From JAPHSX01 sp039714395 (GTDB taxonomy: Bacteria; Pseudomonadota; Gammaproteobacteria; Thiohalomonadales; Thiohalomonadaceae), in the NCBI GenBank assembly GCA_039714395.1, contig JBDLJH010000018.1, positions 1-64,000 on the forward strand: 64,000 bases of DNA, written 5' to 3'. Positions 8,792-18,591 of this stretch are shown here, piece after piece. The notes beneath the pieces are model-generated. The model had not been told where the DNA came from. It saw nothing but the letters and a program-made list of their open reading frames with translations, and did no database searches. A program made the translations under genes and the position numbers. Position 1 is the stretch's first letter; the number at the start of each line of letters is the position of its first letter.

Positions 8792-10324
8792 ATGTTTGCT
8801 GATTTACCACTGCTGAGTCTAGTGATATGGGTGCCGATTATCGGCGGCCTGTTGGTGTTGCTGACGGGAAGCGGACGTTCGGGTCTACAGGCCAAGGTGT
8901 TGTCACTGCTGGTGTCACTACTCACCTTTGCACTGTCTATCCCGCTGTATAGCGGTTTCGATATGACCAGCGCCCAGATGCAGTTTGTTGAACTGTCACC
9001 CTGGATCGACAGCTTTAAAATTAATTACCATCTGGGTGTCGACGGTATCTCCATGCCGTTGATCCTGCTCACCAGCTTTACTACCGTACTGGTAGTGTTA
9101 GCCGGTTGGGATGTGATCAAAAAGAGCCCTGCTCAGTACATGGCAGCCTTCCTTATTATGGAAGGTCTGATGATCGGTGTCTTTGCTGCACTCGATGCGA
9201 TGCTGTTCTACGTCTTCTGGGAGGCGATGCTGATCCCGATGTTCCTCGTTATCGGGATCTGGGGTGGAGATAATCGTGTTTACGCCACCATTAAGTTCTT
9301 CCTTTACACCTTCCTCGGTTCGGTGTTCATGCTGGTGGCCCTTATCTACCTCTATTTCCAAACCGATAGCTTCGCCATTCTTGACTACCATGATGTGAAG
9401 ATTGGTCTGACCGCACAGATCTGGATCTTCTTCGCCTTCCTTCTCGCCTTCGCGGTGAAGGTGCCGATGTGGCCGGTACATACCTGGTTGCCCGACGCCC
9501 ACGTACAGGCCCCCACCGGTGGTTCGGTGATCCTGGCGGCAATCATGTTGAAACTCGGTGCCTACGGTTTCCTGCGTTTCTCTTTACCGATTACACCTGA
9601 TGCGGCCCACAACCTCGACTGGTTGATGATCGGCCTGTCGCTGATCGCCGTTGCCTATATCGGTTTTGTGGCACTGGTGCAGCAGGATATGAAAAAGCTC
9701 ATCGCCTACTCATCCATTTCACACATGGGCTTTGTCACTCTCGGTTTTTTCATCGCCTGGACTATCGCCGAGAACACCGGCAGCTTTAGTGGTGCGGTGA
9801 TGGGTATGTCAGGGGGCGTGGTGCAGATGATCGCTCACGGCTTTGTCTCTGGCGCGATGTTCCTTTGTGTTGGTGTGGTTTATGACCGCATGCACTCACG
9901 GCAAATTGCCGATTACGGCGGTGTGGTGCACGTGATGCCCAAGTTCGCAGGCTTCATGGTGCTGTTTGCCATGGCCAACGCCGGCCTGCCGGGTACTGCC
10001 GGTTTTGTTGGTGAGTTCATGGTCATCCTCAGCGCCTTTAAGGCCAACTTCTGGATCGCCTTTGTTGCTGCTACCACCTTGATCCTCGGCGCCGGTTATA
10101 CCCTGTGGATGGTGAAGCGGGTGATCTTTGGTGAAATTACCAACGATAAGGTGGCCGCCCTGCAGGATATCAACTCTCGTGAGTATTTTGTCCTTGCCAC
10201 TCTGGCGGTAGCGGTACTGTTCTTTGGTCTCTATCCGGCACCGTTGCTGGAGGTGATGGACGCCACGGTACGACATTTGATTGAACATATTGCGGTCAGC
10301 AAAGTACCGCTTGGCGCAATGTAA
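8792..10324 (+). CDS. nuoM: NADH-quinone oxidoreductase subunit M
   Basis: Antiporter-like proton-pumping subunit (ND4 family), 510 residues with about 14 hydrophobic helices. Conserved stretches FYVFWEAMLIPMFL (glutamate), AFAVKVPMWPVHTWLPDAH (lysine) and QQDMKKLIAYSSISHMG are all present. Length is normal. It is followed by nuoN after 9 bases. Confidence 0.97.
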   Translation: MFADLPLLSLVIWVPIIGGLLVLLTGSGRSGLQAKVLSLLVSLLTFALSIPLYSGFDMTSAQMQFVELSPWIDSFKINYHLGVDGISMPLILLTSFTTVLVVLAGWDVIKKSPAQYMAAFLIMEGLMIGVFAALDAMLFYVFWEAMLIPMFLVIGIWGGDNRVYATIKFFLYTFLGSVFMLVALIYLYFQTDSFAILDYHDVKIGLTAQIWIFFAFLLAFAVKVPMWPVHTWLPDAHVQAPTGGSVILAAIMLKLGAYGFLRFSLPITPDAAHNLDWLMIGLSLIAVAYIGFVALVQQDMKKLIAYSSISHMGFVTLGFFIAWTIAENTGSFSGAVMGMSGGVVQMIAHGFVSGAMFLCVGVVYDRMHSRQIADYGGVVHVMPKFAGFMVLFAMANAGLPGTAGFVGEFMVILSAFKANFWIAFVAATTLILGAGYTLWMVKRVIFGEITNDKVAALQDINSREYFVLATLAVAVLFFGLYPAPLLEVMDATVRHLIEHIAVSKVPLGAM

Positions 10325-10333
10325 CGGGGCCCC

Positions 10334-11773
10334 ATGATGAATTTCGAGACGCCTAACTTTATCCCCGCCATCCCCGAGATGTTCGTCCTCGGTATGGTCT
10401 GCTTTATTCTCATTCTGGACCTGTTCCTCAGCGAGCGCAGCCGGATTGTCACCTATCTGCTGACCCAGGCTACTCTGGTGGGAGCCTTCATCCTCAGCCT
10501 TTCTCTCTACAGTAGTGAGAGCCAGCTGACCTTTAGTAATACCTTTGTGCTTGATCCGATGGCCTCGGTGTTGAAGATGGCTGTCTACTTTGCCGCCTTC
10601 ACGGTATTCCTCTACAGCCGTGGCTACCTGCGTGAGCGCGGTATGTTCCGCGGTGAGTTCTTTGTGCTGGGCCTGTTTGGTGTGCTGGGGATGATGGTAA
10701 TGATCTCCGCTCACAGTATGCTGACCATTTACATGGGACTGGAGCTCCTGTCGCTATCCATGTACGCGATGGTGGCGATGCAGCGTGACTCTGCAGTGGC
10801 CGCCGAGGCGGCGATGAAATATTTCATCCTTGGTGCGATGGCCTCGGCGATGCTGCTCTACGGCATGTCGATGATCTATGGGGTTACCGGTAGCCTGGAT
10901 CTGGGTGAGATAAGCAGTGCCGTAGAAGGGAAGGGGAATCAGTTGATCCTGATCTTCGGTCTAGTCTTCCTGATGGTCGGTGTTGCCTTCAAGCTTGGTG
11001 CAGTGCCTTTCCACATGTGGGTACCCGATGTGTACCACGGTGCCCCAACTGCTGTAACCCTCTATATCAGTACCGCACCAAAGCTGGCCGCATTCGCCAT
11101 GATGATGCGTCTTTTGGTGGATGGGCTGGGCGGTCTACAGGCTCAGTGGCATGACATCCTGATGCTACTGGCAGTACTGTCGCTGGCCATTGGTAATGTC
11201 GTTGCCATTGCCCAGACCAATATCAAGCGCATGCTCGCCTACTCGGGAATATCCCATGTCGGTTTCCTGTTGTTGGGCGTTCTCTCCGGTACGCAGGAGG
11301 GCTACGCTGCAGGTATGTTCTACGCCATCGTCTACGTCATTATGGGACTTGGTGGGTTTGGTATGGTGATCCTGATGAGCCGTGCCGGTTTCGAGGCCGA
11401 TAAGCTGGATGATTACAAGGGACTTAACGAGCGAAGCCCCTGGTTTGCCCTGATGATGATGTTCCTGATGTTCTCGATGGCCGGGGTACCCCCCTTCATC
11501 GGTTTCTGGGCCAAGCTCTCGGTGATCCAGGCCGTGGTCGATGTCGATATGGTATGGCTGGCAGCGGTTGCCGTGATCTTCTCGGTGATCGGTGCCTTCT
11601 ACTACCTGCGGGTGATCAAGTTGATGTACTTTGACAAGCCGCTGGATGGGTCTTCGTTTAAACCTTCACTGGATGTGGCAGCGATATTTAGTGTCAATGC
11701 GATTGCGGTGTTGCTGATCGGCCTCTTTCCCTCCTCGCTGATGGTTATCTGTAAGCAGGCGATGGGGTTGTAG
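10334..11773 (+). CDS. nuoN: NADH-quinone oxidoreductase subunit N
   Basis: Third antiporter-like subunit (ND2 family) of the complex I membrane arm; 479 residues, 14 hydrophobic segments. Family signatures seen are YMGLELLSLSMYAMVA, FKLGAVPFHMWVPDVYHGAP and QTNIKRMLAYSGISHVG. Two start codons are adjacent (ATGATG at 10334). It is the last gene of the nuo operon; a strong hairpin terminator follows 47 bases after its stop. Confidence 0.97.
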   Translation: MMNFETPNFIPAIPEMFVLGMVCFILILDLFLSERSRIVTYLLTQATLVGAFILSLSLYSSESQLTFSNTFVLDPMASVLKMAVYFAAFTVFLYSRGYLRERGMFRGEFFVLGLFGVLGMMVMISAHSMLTIYMGLELLSLSMYAMVAMQRDSAVAAEAAMKYFILGAMASAMLLYGMSMIYGVTGSLDLGEISSAVEGKGNQLILIFGLVFLMVGVAFKLGAVPFHMWVPDVYHGAPTAVTLYISTAPKLAAFAMMMRLLVDGLGGLQAQWHDILMLLAVLSLAIGNVVAIAQTNIKRMLAYSGISHVGFLLLGVLSGTQEGYAAGMFYAIVYVIMGLGGFGMVILMSRAGFEADKLDDYKGLNERSPWFALMMMFLMFSMAGVPPFIGFWAKLSVIQAVVDVDMVWLAAVAVIFSVIGAFYYLRVIKLMYFDKPLDGSSFKPSLDVAAIFSVNAIAVLLIGLFPSSLMVICKQAMGL

Positions 11774-11820
11774 CTTTACTCATCAGGTTTGCTAGCAAGC
11801 CGCTTTTATGTTTTATTCAA

Positions 11821-11847
11821 CGCCCCGGTAGTTACCGGGGCGTTTTT
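11821..11847 (+). terminator. Rho-independent terminator of the nuo operon
   Basis: A perfect 10-bp stem (CGCCCCGGTA / TACCGGGGCG) with a 2-base loop, followed directly by TTTTT. It lies 47 bases after the nuoN stop, as expected for the end of the complex I operon. Confidence 0.92.
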
Positions 11848-12011
11848 CATGAACCTCTAATAATGGTCTCTTCGTCCGATTACGGTGTTGCGGCACTTTC
11901 TGCGATGCTCATTAACGATTTGAGTTAACTGCGCTTCTCGAAAGCACCGCGCCTGATCCTCGAACGAATATCCTAATTATTAGAGGCTCATACAAGCTTA
12001 CGGAGTATTCC

Positions 12012-12329
12012 ATGACTGCAGTGCAATCGAGCTGGTTAATCATTGCCATCGCCTTTATTGTTGCCAATCTCCCCTGGTTGAGTGACCGTGTATTACTGGT
12101 GCTGGAGCCAAAGGAGGGGGTTAAGCATGCCGCCTGGCGCTGGTTGGAGTGGTTGATTCTGTTTTTCATTGTTGGCGCCATAGCATTGGGAATGGAGCAG
12201 AAACTTAATGGTGAGACCTACCCTCAGGATTGGGAGTTTTATGCCATTGGTCTGTGCCTGTTTCTGGTGTTTGCTCTGCCCGGTTTTATCTACCGATACG
12301 ATTTACGCCAGCTATTACAAAGGCGCTGA
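12012..12329 (+). CDS. DUF2818 family membrane protein
   Basis: A 105-residue protein with three hydrophobic segments (about residues 7-22, 46-63 and 77-95) separated by short charged loops. The start (MTAVQSSWLIIAIAFIVANLPWL…) and LPGFIYRYDL near the end match the DUF2818 family, which in many beta- and gammaproteobacteria lies right after nuoN. This position suggests an accessory role for complex I, but no function is established and it is separated from nuoN here by a terminator. Confidence 0.8.
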   Translation: MTAVQSSWLIIAIAFIVANLPWLSDRVLLVLEPKEGVKHAAWRWLEWLILFFIVGAIALGMEQKLNGETYPQDWEFYAIGLCLFLVFALPGFIYRYDLRQLLQRR

Positions 12330-12358
12330 AATATTTGTTAAAAAAAGACAATTGCGGC

Positions 12359-12387
12359 TTGCTATGAACAGGGGCCATATGTAGAAT
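12359..12387 (+). promoter_or_regulatory. sigma70-type promoter of the initiator tRNA gene
   Basis: TTGCTA at 12359-12364 and TAGAAT at 12382-12387 with 17-bp spacing. The stretch after the -10 box is GC-rich (GCGCAGC), the type of discriminator associated with stringent control of stable RNA promoters. The tRNA begins 15 bases after the -10 box. Confidence 0.6.
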
Positions 12388-12402
12388 GCGCAGCTTAACG
12401 AT

Positions 12403-12479
<77 letters not shown>

Positions 12480-12486
12480 AATCAAC

Positions 12487-12513
12487 AAAAAGCCCCACTT
12501 GTGGGGCTTTTTG
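12487..12513 (+). terminator. Rho-independent terminator after tRNA-fMet
   Basis: An AGCCCCAC / GTGGGGCT stem with a two-base TT loop, flanked by A-run and T-run, directly after the tRNA CCA. The A- and T-tracts make it potentially bidirectional. In E. coli a similar partial terminator separates metY from rimP-nusA. Confidence 0.88.
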
Positions 12514-12563
12514 TTAGGTGAAGTATTCTGACATGAGACATAGCGTGAGTTTGTTTAAAACGC

Positions 12564-12569
12564 TATAAT
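12564..12569 (+). promoter_or_regulatory. consensus -10 box (TATAAT) upstream of rimP
   Basis: A perfect TATAAT lies 61 bases before the rimP start. No good -35 hexamer is found at the right distance; TGACAT at 12529-12534 is too far (29 bp). This could be an activator-dependent promoter for the rimP-pnp operon or a chance match. Confidence 0.35.
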
Positions 12570-12595
12570 CCGGGCCAGTTGTAGATGTATGTGAT

Positions 12596-12616
12596 GGGCC
12601 TTGGGCCCTTTTTTTG
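12596..12616 (+). terminator. possible attenuator in the rimP leader
   Basis: A short GC hairpin (GGGCC-TTG-GGCCC) followed by a run of T lies between the TATAAT box and the rimP start codon. It looks like a weak intrinsic terminator in the leader of the nusA operon. In E. coli the nusA operon is subject to NusA autoregulation, so attenuation here would be reasonable; this is inference. Confidence 0.45.
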
Positions 12617-12630
12617 TTTCCGGGGAAAAA

Positions 12631-13086
12631 ATGGCGCAGGCCAGTGACAAAATAGTGGCAATAGTCGAGCCAGCGGTAAGTGCTTTAGGCTTCGAGCTAG
12701 TCGGCATAGAGCATATGTCGCAGGGTCGCCACTCGCTGCTGCGTATATATATTGATCACGAGAATGGGATCACCGTTGATGACTGTGGCCATGTTAGCCA
12801 CCAGGTGAGTGCGGTTCTCGATGTGGAAGACCCAATTCGCGGCATGTATACCCTTGAGGTCTCTTCGCCGGGACTGGAGCGTCCACTCTTTACGCTGGAG
12901 CATTATGAGCGTTTCGTTGGCGATCTGGCCGAGATTCGTATGCATGCACCGATAAGTGGTCGTCGCAAGTTTAAGGGCCGGATCCAGGGTGTAGACGGCG
13001 ACGAAGTAGTTGTTGAAGTGGACGGTGATGAGTGTCGTTTGCCGATAGGTAATATCGACAAGGCACACCTGATTCATGAATGGTAA
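12631..13086 (+). CDS. rimP: ribosome maturation factor RimP
   Basis: Needed for 30S subunit maturation in the cytoplasm. The conserved blocks LGFELVGIE, GITVDDCGHVSHQVSAVLDVEDP and LEVSSPGLERPL identify the RimP N-terminal domain, followed by the SH3-like C-terminal domain. I chose the ATG at 12631 (MAQASDK…) because an upstream TTG-started extension (from 12601) lies inside the leader hairpin. The resulting 151 residues match the family length. First gene of the nusA-infB operon. Confidence 0.95.
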   Translation: MAQASDKIVAIVEPAVSALGFELVGIEHMSQGRHSLLRIYIDHENGITVDDCGHVSHQVSAVLDVEDPIRGMYTLEVSSPGLERPLFTLEHYERFVGDLAEIRMHAPISGRRKFKGRIQGVDGDEVVVEVDGDECRLPIGNIDKAHLIHEW

Positions 13087-13164
13087 GCGACTGATGTTTC
13101 AGTCGATAGTTGATTCTGTGATCCCAGTGATGGGATCTGGCTGGGGGCACATAGAGGCTGTCTT

Positions 13165-14667
13165 ATGAGCAAAGAAATTCTACTGGTTGTAGACGCAGTT
13201 TCGAATGAAAAGGGCGTTGACGCAGAGATTATTTTTGAAGCAATGGAGGTTGCACTGGCAACCGCTTCAAAGAAGAAGCACGGTGGTGATGTAGCCATTC
13301 GTGTCAGCATCGACCGCGAAACTGGCGATTACGATACTTTCCGTCGCTGGGAAGTAATGGATGACGCCGAGACTCAGGTGCTGGAAAATCCCGAGCGCGA
13401 GATCACCCTTGGTGCGGCACAGATAGATGAGCCTGAGATCCAGCCGGGCGAGTTCACTGAAGAGCAGATCGAATCGGTCGAGTTTGGTCGCATTGCCGCC
13501 CAAACCGCCAAGCAGGTCATCGTACAAAAGGTACGTGAGGCCGAACGTGCACAGGTCGTTGAGGCCTACCAGGACCGCATCGGCGAGCTAATCAATGGCG
13601 TGGTTAAACGCCTGGATCGCGGCAGCGTGATCCTCGATATGGGTAACAATGTCGAAGCATTGATTCCCCGTGAACACCTTATTCCCCGTGAGCCAGTACG
13701 TCCCGGTGACCGTCTACGCGGTTATCTATTTGAGGTTAGCTCCGAGCCACGTGGTCCGCAGTTATTCGTTAGTCGTACCATACCTGAGTTTATTATTGAG
13801 CTGTTTAAACTTGAGGTTCCCGAGGTGGGTGAAGGGCTTATCGATATTATGGGTGCAGCACGTGATCCAGGCCTGCGAGCCAAAATCGCGGTTCGCTCCA
13901 ACGACCAACGCATTGACCCGGTTGGTGCCTGTGTTGGTATGCGTGGTTCACGCGTGCAGTCGGTAACCAATGAGATGGGCGGTGAGCGTGTCGATATCGT
14001 GTTGTGGAATGAGAATACGGCACAGTACGTGATCAATGCCATGGCCCCGGCCGAGGTACTCTCCATCGTTGTCGATGAGGATTCCGACAGCATGGACATC
14101 GCGGTAGATGAAGAGCAGCTGTCCCAAGCCATCGGTCGCGGTGGCCAGAATGTGCGCCTGGCCAGTGAGCTGACCGGCTGGGAACTCAACGTGATGACCG
14201 AGGCCCAGGCCGAGGAGAAGAACGAGGCCGAGGCCGGTAACCTGGTCGCCATGTTCAGGGATGCCCTGACCGTAGACGAAGATGTTGCCGTCATTCTGGT
14301 GCAGGAGGGCTTCTCCAGTCTTGAAGAGGTTGCCTACGTACCCGAGAGCGAGATGCTTGAGATTGAAGAGTTCGATGAGGACATTGTCTCAGAGCTACGC
14401 GCTCGCGCTAAAGATGTTCTGGTGACCCGAGAGATCAGTAGCGAAGAGCACGGCGGTGCCGAGCCCGAGCAGGATCTGCTGGAGATGGAGGGTATGGACC
14501 CCACATTGGCCGAGGCGCTTGCCGCCAAAGGCGTGGCGACCATGGAAGACCTGGCTGAATTGGCAGTAGATGAATTGATGGAGATCGACGGCATGGATGA
14601 AGAGCGTGCCGGTCAGTTGATTATGACTGCACGGGCTCCCTGGTTTGCAGGCGAGCAAGAAGGCTGA
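13165..14667 (+). CDS. nusA: transcription termination/antitermination factor NusA
   Basis: RNA polymerase-associated factor controlling pausing, termination and antitermination. The 500-residue protein has the N-terminal RNAP-binding domain, an S1 domain (GVVKRLDRGSVILDMGN), two KH domains (VGACVGMRGSRVQ and IGRGGQNVRLAS) and two C-terminal acidic helix-hairpin-helix repeats (from about residue 365). The C-terminal repeats are characteristic of gammaproteobacterial NusA. It is followed by infB after 20 bases. Confidence 0.97.
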   Translation: MSKEILLVVDAVSNEKGVDAEIIFEAMEVALATASKKKHGGDVAIRVSIDRETGDYDTFRRWEVMDDAETQVLENPEREITLGAAQIDEPEIQPGEFTEEQIESVEFGRIAAQTAKQVIVQKVREAERAQVVEAYQDRIGELINGVVKRLDRGSVILDMGNNVEALIPREHLIPREPVRPGDRLRGYLFEVSSEPRGPQLFVSRTIPEFIIELFKLEVPEVGEGLIDIMGAARDPGLRAKIAVRSNDQRIDPVGACVGMRGSRVQSVTNEMGGERVDIVLWNENTAQYVINAMAPAEVLSIVVDEDSDSMDIAVDEEQLSQAIGRGGQNVRLASELTGWELNVMTEAQAEEKNEAEAGNLVAMFRDALTVDEDVAVILVQEGFSSLEEVAYVPESEMLEIEEFDEDIVSELRARAKDVLVTREISSEEHGGAEPEQDLLEMEGMDPTLAEALAAKGVATMEDLAELAVDELMEIDGMDEERAGQLIMTARAPWFAGEQEG

Positions 14668-14687
14668 AGGGCAGGAGAATAGAGTAG

Positions 14688-17234
14688 ATGTCAGAAGTTA
14701 CCGTCAAGCAGTTTGCCGAGGCGATTGGGGTTCCAGTCGAACGTCTCGTGGACCAGTTAAAAGATGCTGGTGTCTCCGCTACCGCAGCAGATTCATCCGT
14801 CAGTGATGATGACAAGGTAAAGCTGCTCGATTACCTGCGTCATAAGCACGGTAGCGAGAAGGTAGAGCCAGAAGCGGATGCCGGACCCAAGAAGGTCACC
14901 CTCAAGCGTCGCACCACCAGCGAGTTAAAGGTGGGGGGCAATGCCAATAGCAGGGGCAAAACAGTTACCGTTGAGGTGCGCAAGAAACGCACCTACGTTA
15001 AGCGTACTGTAGTCGTTGCTGAAGAAGATGAGCGTATCGACAGCGAAGTGGCCGAGCGGCTGGAGAAGCAGCTGGAGGTTGAGGCCGAGCAGCGTGCTGT
15101 TGATGATGTGCGCCTCAAGAAGGAAGAGGAAGCAGAGCAACTGCGTGCCGAGGACGAGGCAAAGAAGAAGGCCGAGGAAGAGGCTGTTCGCAAGGCAGTC
15201 GAGGAAGCTGCGGAAGCCGAGGCAAAGAAGGCTGCAGTCGAGGCCGCACAGGCTGCACCGGCTCCTGCTGTCGACACCAAGAAAACTGATGCAAAGAAGG
15301 CTGATGCCAAGAAAGGCGGCAAGAGTGACAAGAAGGGTCGCCGTAAAGGTCCTGGCGAGTTGCACGTTGCTGCCGGTAAGTCTGGCCGTCGTGGCGGCGG
15401 TAAGAAGAAAGGTGGCAAACGTGGTCGCGCTACCGTCACCTCAGAACCGGTTCATGCATTCGAAAAGCCGGTAGCCCCGGTTGTGCATGACGTCTCCATC
15501 CCCGAGACCATCACCGTTGGTGACCTGGCACAGAAAATGTCAGTTAAGGCCGGTGAGGTGATTAAAGAGATGATGAAGATGGGCTCCATGGTCACCATCA
15601 ACCAGGTGTTGGATCAGGAGACTGCCACCATCGTTGTTGAGGAGATGGGCCACAAGCCTGTTCTGGTGATGGATAATGCACTCGAAGAGGAGGTTGTCAG
15701 TCAGGCCGTCTCTGGCGGTGATGAGATTCATCGTGCCCCGGTCGTTACCATCATGGGTCACGTTGATCATGGTAAGACCTCCCTGCTCGACTACATTCGT
15801 GCCAGTCGTGTTGCCTCAGGCGAGGCCGGTGGCATTACCCAGCACATTGGTGCTTACCACGTCGAAACCGACAAGGGCATGATCTCCTTCCTTGATACCC
15901 CTGGACACGCCGCCTTTACCGCGATGCGTGCCCGTGGTGCCACCCTTACCGATATCGTGGTACTGGTTGTTGCCGCCGATGATGGCGTAATGCCGCAGAC
16001 CAAAGAGGCGGTGCAGCATGCTCGCGCTGCCGAGGTGCCGCTGATTATCGCCGTCAATAAGATCGATAAGGAAGAGGCCGATCCGGATCGCGTTAAAAAT
16101 GAACTGTCACAGCTCGATGTTATCCCCGAGGATTGGGGGGGCGATGTTCAGTTCGTTCATGTCTCTGCCAAAACGGGTGAAGGTGTTGATACACTGCTCG
16201 ACTCGATCCTGTTGCAATCCGAGGTACTGGAACTGACTGCAGTGGCCGATGGCCCTGCCAGCGGTATCGTTATCGAATCACGTCTTGATAAGGGCCGTGG
16301 TGCAGTTGCCTCGGTACTGATACAACGCGGTACCCTCAATAAAGGTGATATCGTCCTCGCCGGTCACGAATATGGCCGCGTCCGTGCCATGCTCGATGAG
16401 AACGGCAAGACAGTCGAATCTGCCGGTCCCTCTATTCCGGTTGAGATCCTTGGCCTCTCTGGCGTACCAACCGCGGGTGAGCCTGCAGTTGTTGTTGTTG
16501 ATGAGCGCAAGGCGCGCGAAGTGGCACTGTTCCGCCAGGGTAAATTCCGTGACGTTAAATTTGCCAAGCAGCAGAAAGCCAAGCTTGATGACATGTTTAA
16601 CCAGATGGAAGAGGGCGATGTTGGTATTGTCAACATCTTGCTTAAGGCCGATGTACAGGGTTCTGTTGAGGCTATCTCCGATGCGCTGCACAATCTCTCT
16701 ACCGATGAGGTGAGGGTTAAGATCGTCGCCAGTGGCGTCGGTGGTATCAGCGAGTCCGATGCCAACCTGGCCGCCGCCTCCAACGCCATTGTTATGGGCT
16801 TTAATGTCCGTGCCGATGTTGGTGCCAAGCGCGTTATCGACGAGCAGGAAGTTGACCTGCACTACTACAGCGTGATCTATGAGCTGATCGATGAGGTTAA
16901 GCGTGCCATGAGCGGCATGCTGGCCCCCGAGTTCAAGGAAGAGATCGTCGGTCTGGCCGAGGTTCGCGATGTGTTCCGTTCGCCCAAGATCGGTGCGATT
17001 GCCGGCTGTATGGTTACCGAGGGTACCGTCAAGCGTAATAACCCGATTCGTGTGCTGCGTGAGAATGTGGTGATTTACGAGGGCGAGCTGGAGTCATTGC
17101 GACGCTTTAAAGACGACGTGAACGAGGTTAAAAACGGTACTGAGTGTGGTATCGGTGTTAAGAACTACAATGACGTTAAGGCCGGTGACCAGATCGAAGT
17201 CTACGAGCGCGTTCAGGTAGAGCGCACCCTCTAA
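14688..17234 (+). CDS. infB: translation initiation factor IF-2
   Basis: GTPase that places fMet-tRNA in the ribosomal P site; the initiator tRNA gene lies 2.2 kb upstream. The 848 residues hold an N-terminal IF2_N domain, a low-complexity Lys/Glu/Ala linker (about 90-260), a second IF2_N domain, and the G domain with G1 GHVDHGKTS near residue 355, DTPGH (G3) and NKID (G4), then domains II-IV. The start ATG follows a good GGGCAGGAGAA ribosome-binding site. Internal starts like those giving IF2-beta in E. coli cannot be judged here. Confidence 0.97.
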   Translation: MSEVTVKQFAEAIGVPVERLVDQLKDAGVSATAADSSVSDDDKVKLLDYLRHKHGSEKVEPEADAGPKKVTLKRRTTSELKVGGNANSRGKTVTVEVRKKRTYVKRTVVVAEEDERIDSEVAERLEKQLEVEAEQRAVDDVRLKKEEEAEQLRAEDEAKKKAEEEAVRKAVEEAAEAEAKKAAVEAAQAAPAPAVDTKKTDAKKADAKKGGKSDKKGRRKGPGELHVAAGKSGRRGGGKKKGGKRGRATVTSEPVHAFEKPVAPVVHDVSIPETITVGDLAQKMSVKAGEVIKEMMKMGSMVTINQVLDQETATIVVEEMGHKPVLVMDNALEEEVVSQAVSGGDEIHRAPVVTIMGHVDHGKTSLLDYIRASRVASGEAGGITQHIGAYHVETDKGMISFLDTPGHAAFTAMRARGATLTDIVVLVVAADDGVMPQTKEAVQHARAAEVPLIIAVNKIDKEEADPDRVKNELSQLDVIPEDWGGDVQFVHVSAKTGEGVDTLLDSILLQSEVLELTAVADGPASGIVIESRLDKGRGAVASVLIQRGTLNKGDIVLAGHEYGRVRAMLDENGKTVESAGPSIPVEILGLSGVPTAGEPAVVVVDERKAREVALFRQGKFRDVKFAKQQKAKLDDMFNQMEEGDVGIVNILLKADVQGSVEAISDALHNLSTDEVRVKIVASGVGGISESDANLAAASNAIVMGFNVRADVGAKRVIDEQEVDLHYYSVIYELIDEVKRAMSGMLAPEFKEEIVGLAEVRDVFRSPKIGAIAGCMVTEGTVKRNNPIRVLRENVVIYEGELESLRRFKDDVNEVKNGTECGIGVKNYNDVKAGDQIEVYERVQVERTL

Positions 17235-17257
17235 GGGTGTAAGGCGAATAGCAAAAA

Positions 17258-17629
17258 GTGGCAAGAGAATTCAGTCGTAGTCGCCGTGTTGGTGAGCAGA
17301 TCCAGCGAGAGCTGGCCGAGCTGGTACAGCGCGAGTTAAAAGACCCGCGTCTCGGCATGATCACCATCTCTGCGGTAGAGGTTAGCCGCGACATGGGCGT
17401 TGCCAAGATCTTCTTCACCGTCTTTGGTGAGGGCCATGATGTGGCGCAGACCCTTGAGGGCTTGAATAGCGCCAGCGGCTTCCTGCGTCGCGAGCTTGCC
17501 CACCGTATGCGCCTTCGTGTCGTCCCCGAATTACGATTTCAATATGACCACTCCATTGAGAAGGGCAGCCAATTGAGCGCTCTTATCAACAAGGCGGTGG
17601 CCGAAGATAAAGACAATAGCGAGAACTAA
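17258..17629 (+). CDS. rbfA: 30S ribosome-binding factor RbfA
   Basis: Cold-shock-associated factor that binds the 5' helix of 16S rRNA during 30S maturation. The 123-residue protein shows the RbfA signatures RVGEQIQRELAELVQRELKDPRLG and LRRELAHRMRLRVVPELRF-D. The start is GTG, weakly preceded by AGCAAAAA. Located 23 bases after infB and 5 bases before truB. Confidence 0.96.
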   Translation: MAREFSRSRRVGEQIQRELAELVQRELKDPRLGMITISAVEVSRDMGVAKIFFTVFGEGHDVAQTLEGLNSASGFLRRELAHRMRLRVVPELRFQYDHSIEKGSQLSALINKAVAEDKDNSEN

Positions 17630-17634
17630 AGCCT

Positions 17635-18564
17635 GTGGCACGTCGGCGTAAAGCTCCAAAGGGCCGCAAGGTCAACGGTATTCTTCTTCTGGACAAGCCG
17701 GTGGGGATCTCCTCCAATGCCGCGCTGCAGGAGGTAAAGCATCTGTTCAAGGCCGCCAAGGCGGGCCATACCGGCAACCTGGATCCACTGGCCACCGGTA
17801 TGTTACCACTCTGCTTTGGTGAGGCGACCAAGATGTCGGCCTATCTGCTCGATTCCGATAAGGTCTATATTGGTACCTGTAAGCTGGGTGTGCGTACCAG
17901 CAGCGCCGATGCCGAGGGTGAGGTGATCGAGACCCGCGAGGTGCCAACCCTTAGCGAGGAGAAGGTGCTTGAGGTGCTTGAGCACTTCAAGGGTGAGATC
18001 TCACAGATCCCACCGATGCACTCGGCCATCAAACAGAACGGACAACCACTGTATAAACTGGCGCGTCAGGGTATTGAGGTCGAGCGTAAGCCTCGTCAGG
18101 TCAACATTTATAAACTCGAATTGCTGGAGATGGGTAGCGATGAGCTGAAGCTCTACGTACACTGCTCCAAGGGCACCTATATACGAACCCTGGTAGAGGA
18201 TATCGGTGAGATGATTGGTTGCGGCGCCCACCTTAGCCAGCTGCGACGCACCAAGGTTGGCCCGTTCCAGGAAGCGGGAATGATCACCTTGGACGAGTTA
18301 CATCAGCAGGCGGAGGCCGAAGGGGCCGAGAGCCTCGATCGCCACCTGCTACCACTGGATCATGCCCTGGGCGACTATCCAGAGATCAAATTGACCGAGA
18401 ACAGCCTGTTCTATGTACGACAGGGACAGGCGGTTCAGGTACCACAGGCCCCCACCAGCGGGTGGGTGCGTCTGTGTGACGGCGACGGTGTATTCATCGG
18501 CGTTGGGGCTGTACTTGATGACGGCCGAATTGGTCCCAAACGCCTGATTAACGCAGGCAGTTAG
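17635..18564 (+). CDS. truB: tRNA pseudouridine(55) synthase TruB
   Basis: Isomerises U55 in the T-loop of tRNAs. The 309 residues contain the catalytic motif GNLDPLATGMLP (catalytic Asp at about residue 48), CSKGTYIRTLVEDIG and LRRTKVGPF, and end with the small PUA-like domain. Usual TruB proteins have GSLDPLATG, so an Asn replaces the Ser. The start is GTG, five bases after the rbfA stop, indicating coupled translation. Confidence 0.96.
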   Translation: MARRRKAPKGRKVNGILLLDKPVGISSNAALQEVKHLFKAAKAGHTGNLDPLATGMLPLCFGEATKMSAYLLDSDKVYIGTCKLGVRTSSADAEGEVIETREVPTLSEEKVLEVLEHFKGEISQIPPMHSAIKQNGQPLYKLARQGIEVERKPRQVNIYKLELLEMGSDELKLYVHCSKGTYIRTLVEDIGEMIGCGAHLSQLRRTKVGPFQEAGMITLDELHQQAEAEGAESLDRHLLPLDHALGDYPEIKLTENSLFYVRQGQAVQVPQAPTSGWVRLCDGDGVFIGVGAVLDDGRIGPKRLINAGS

Positions 18565-18591
18565 GGATCAACCTTAGTGTGTATTTGCCTG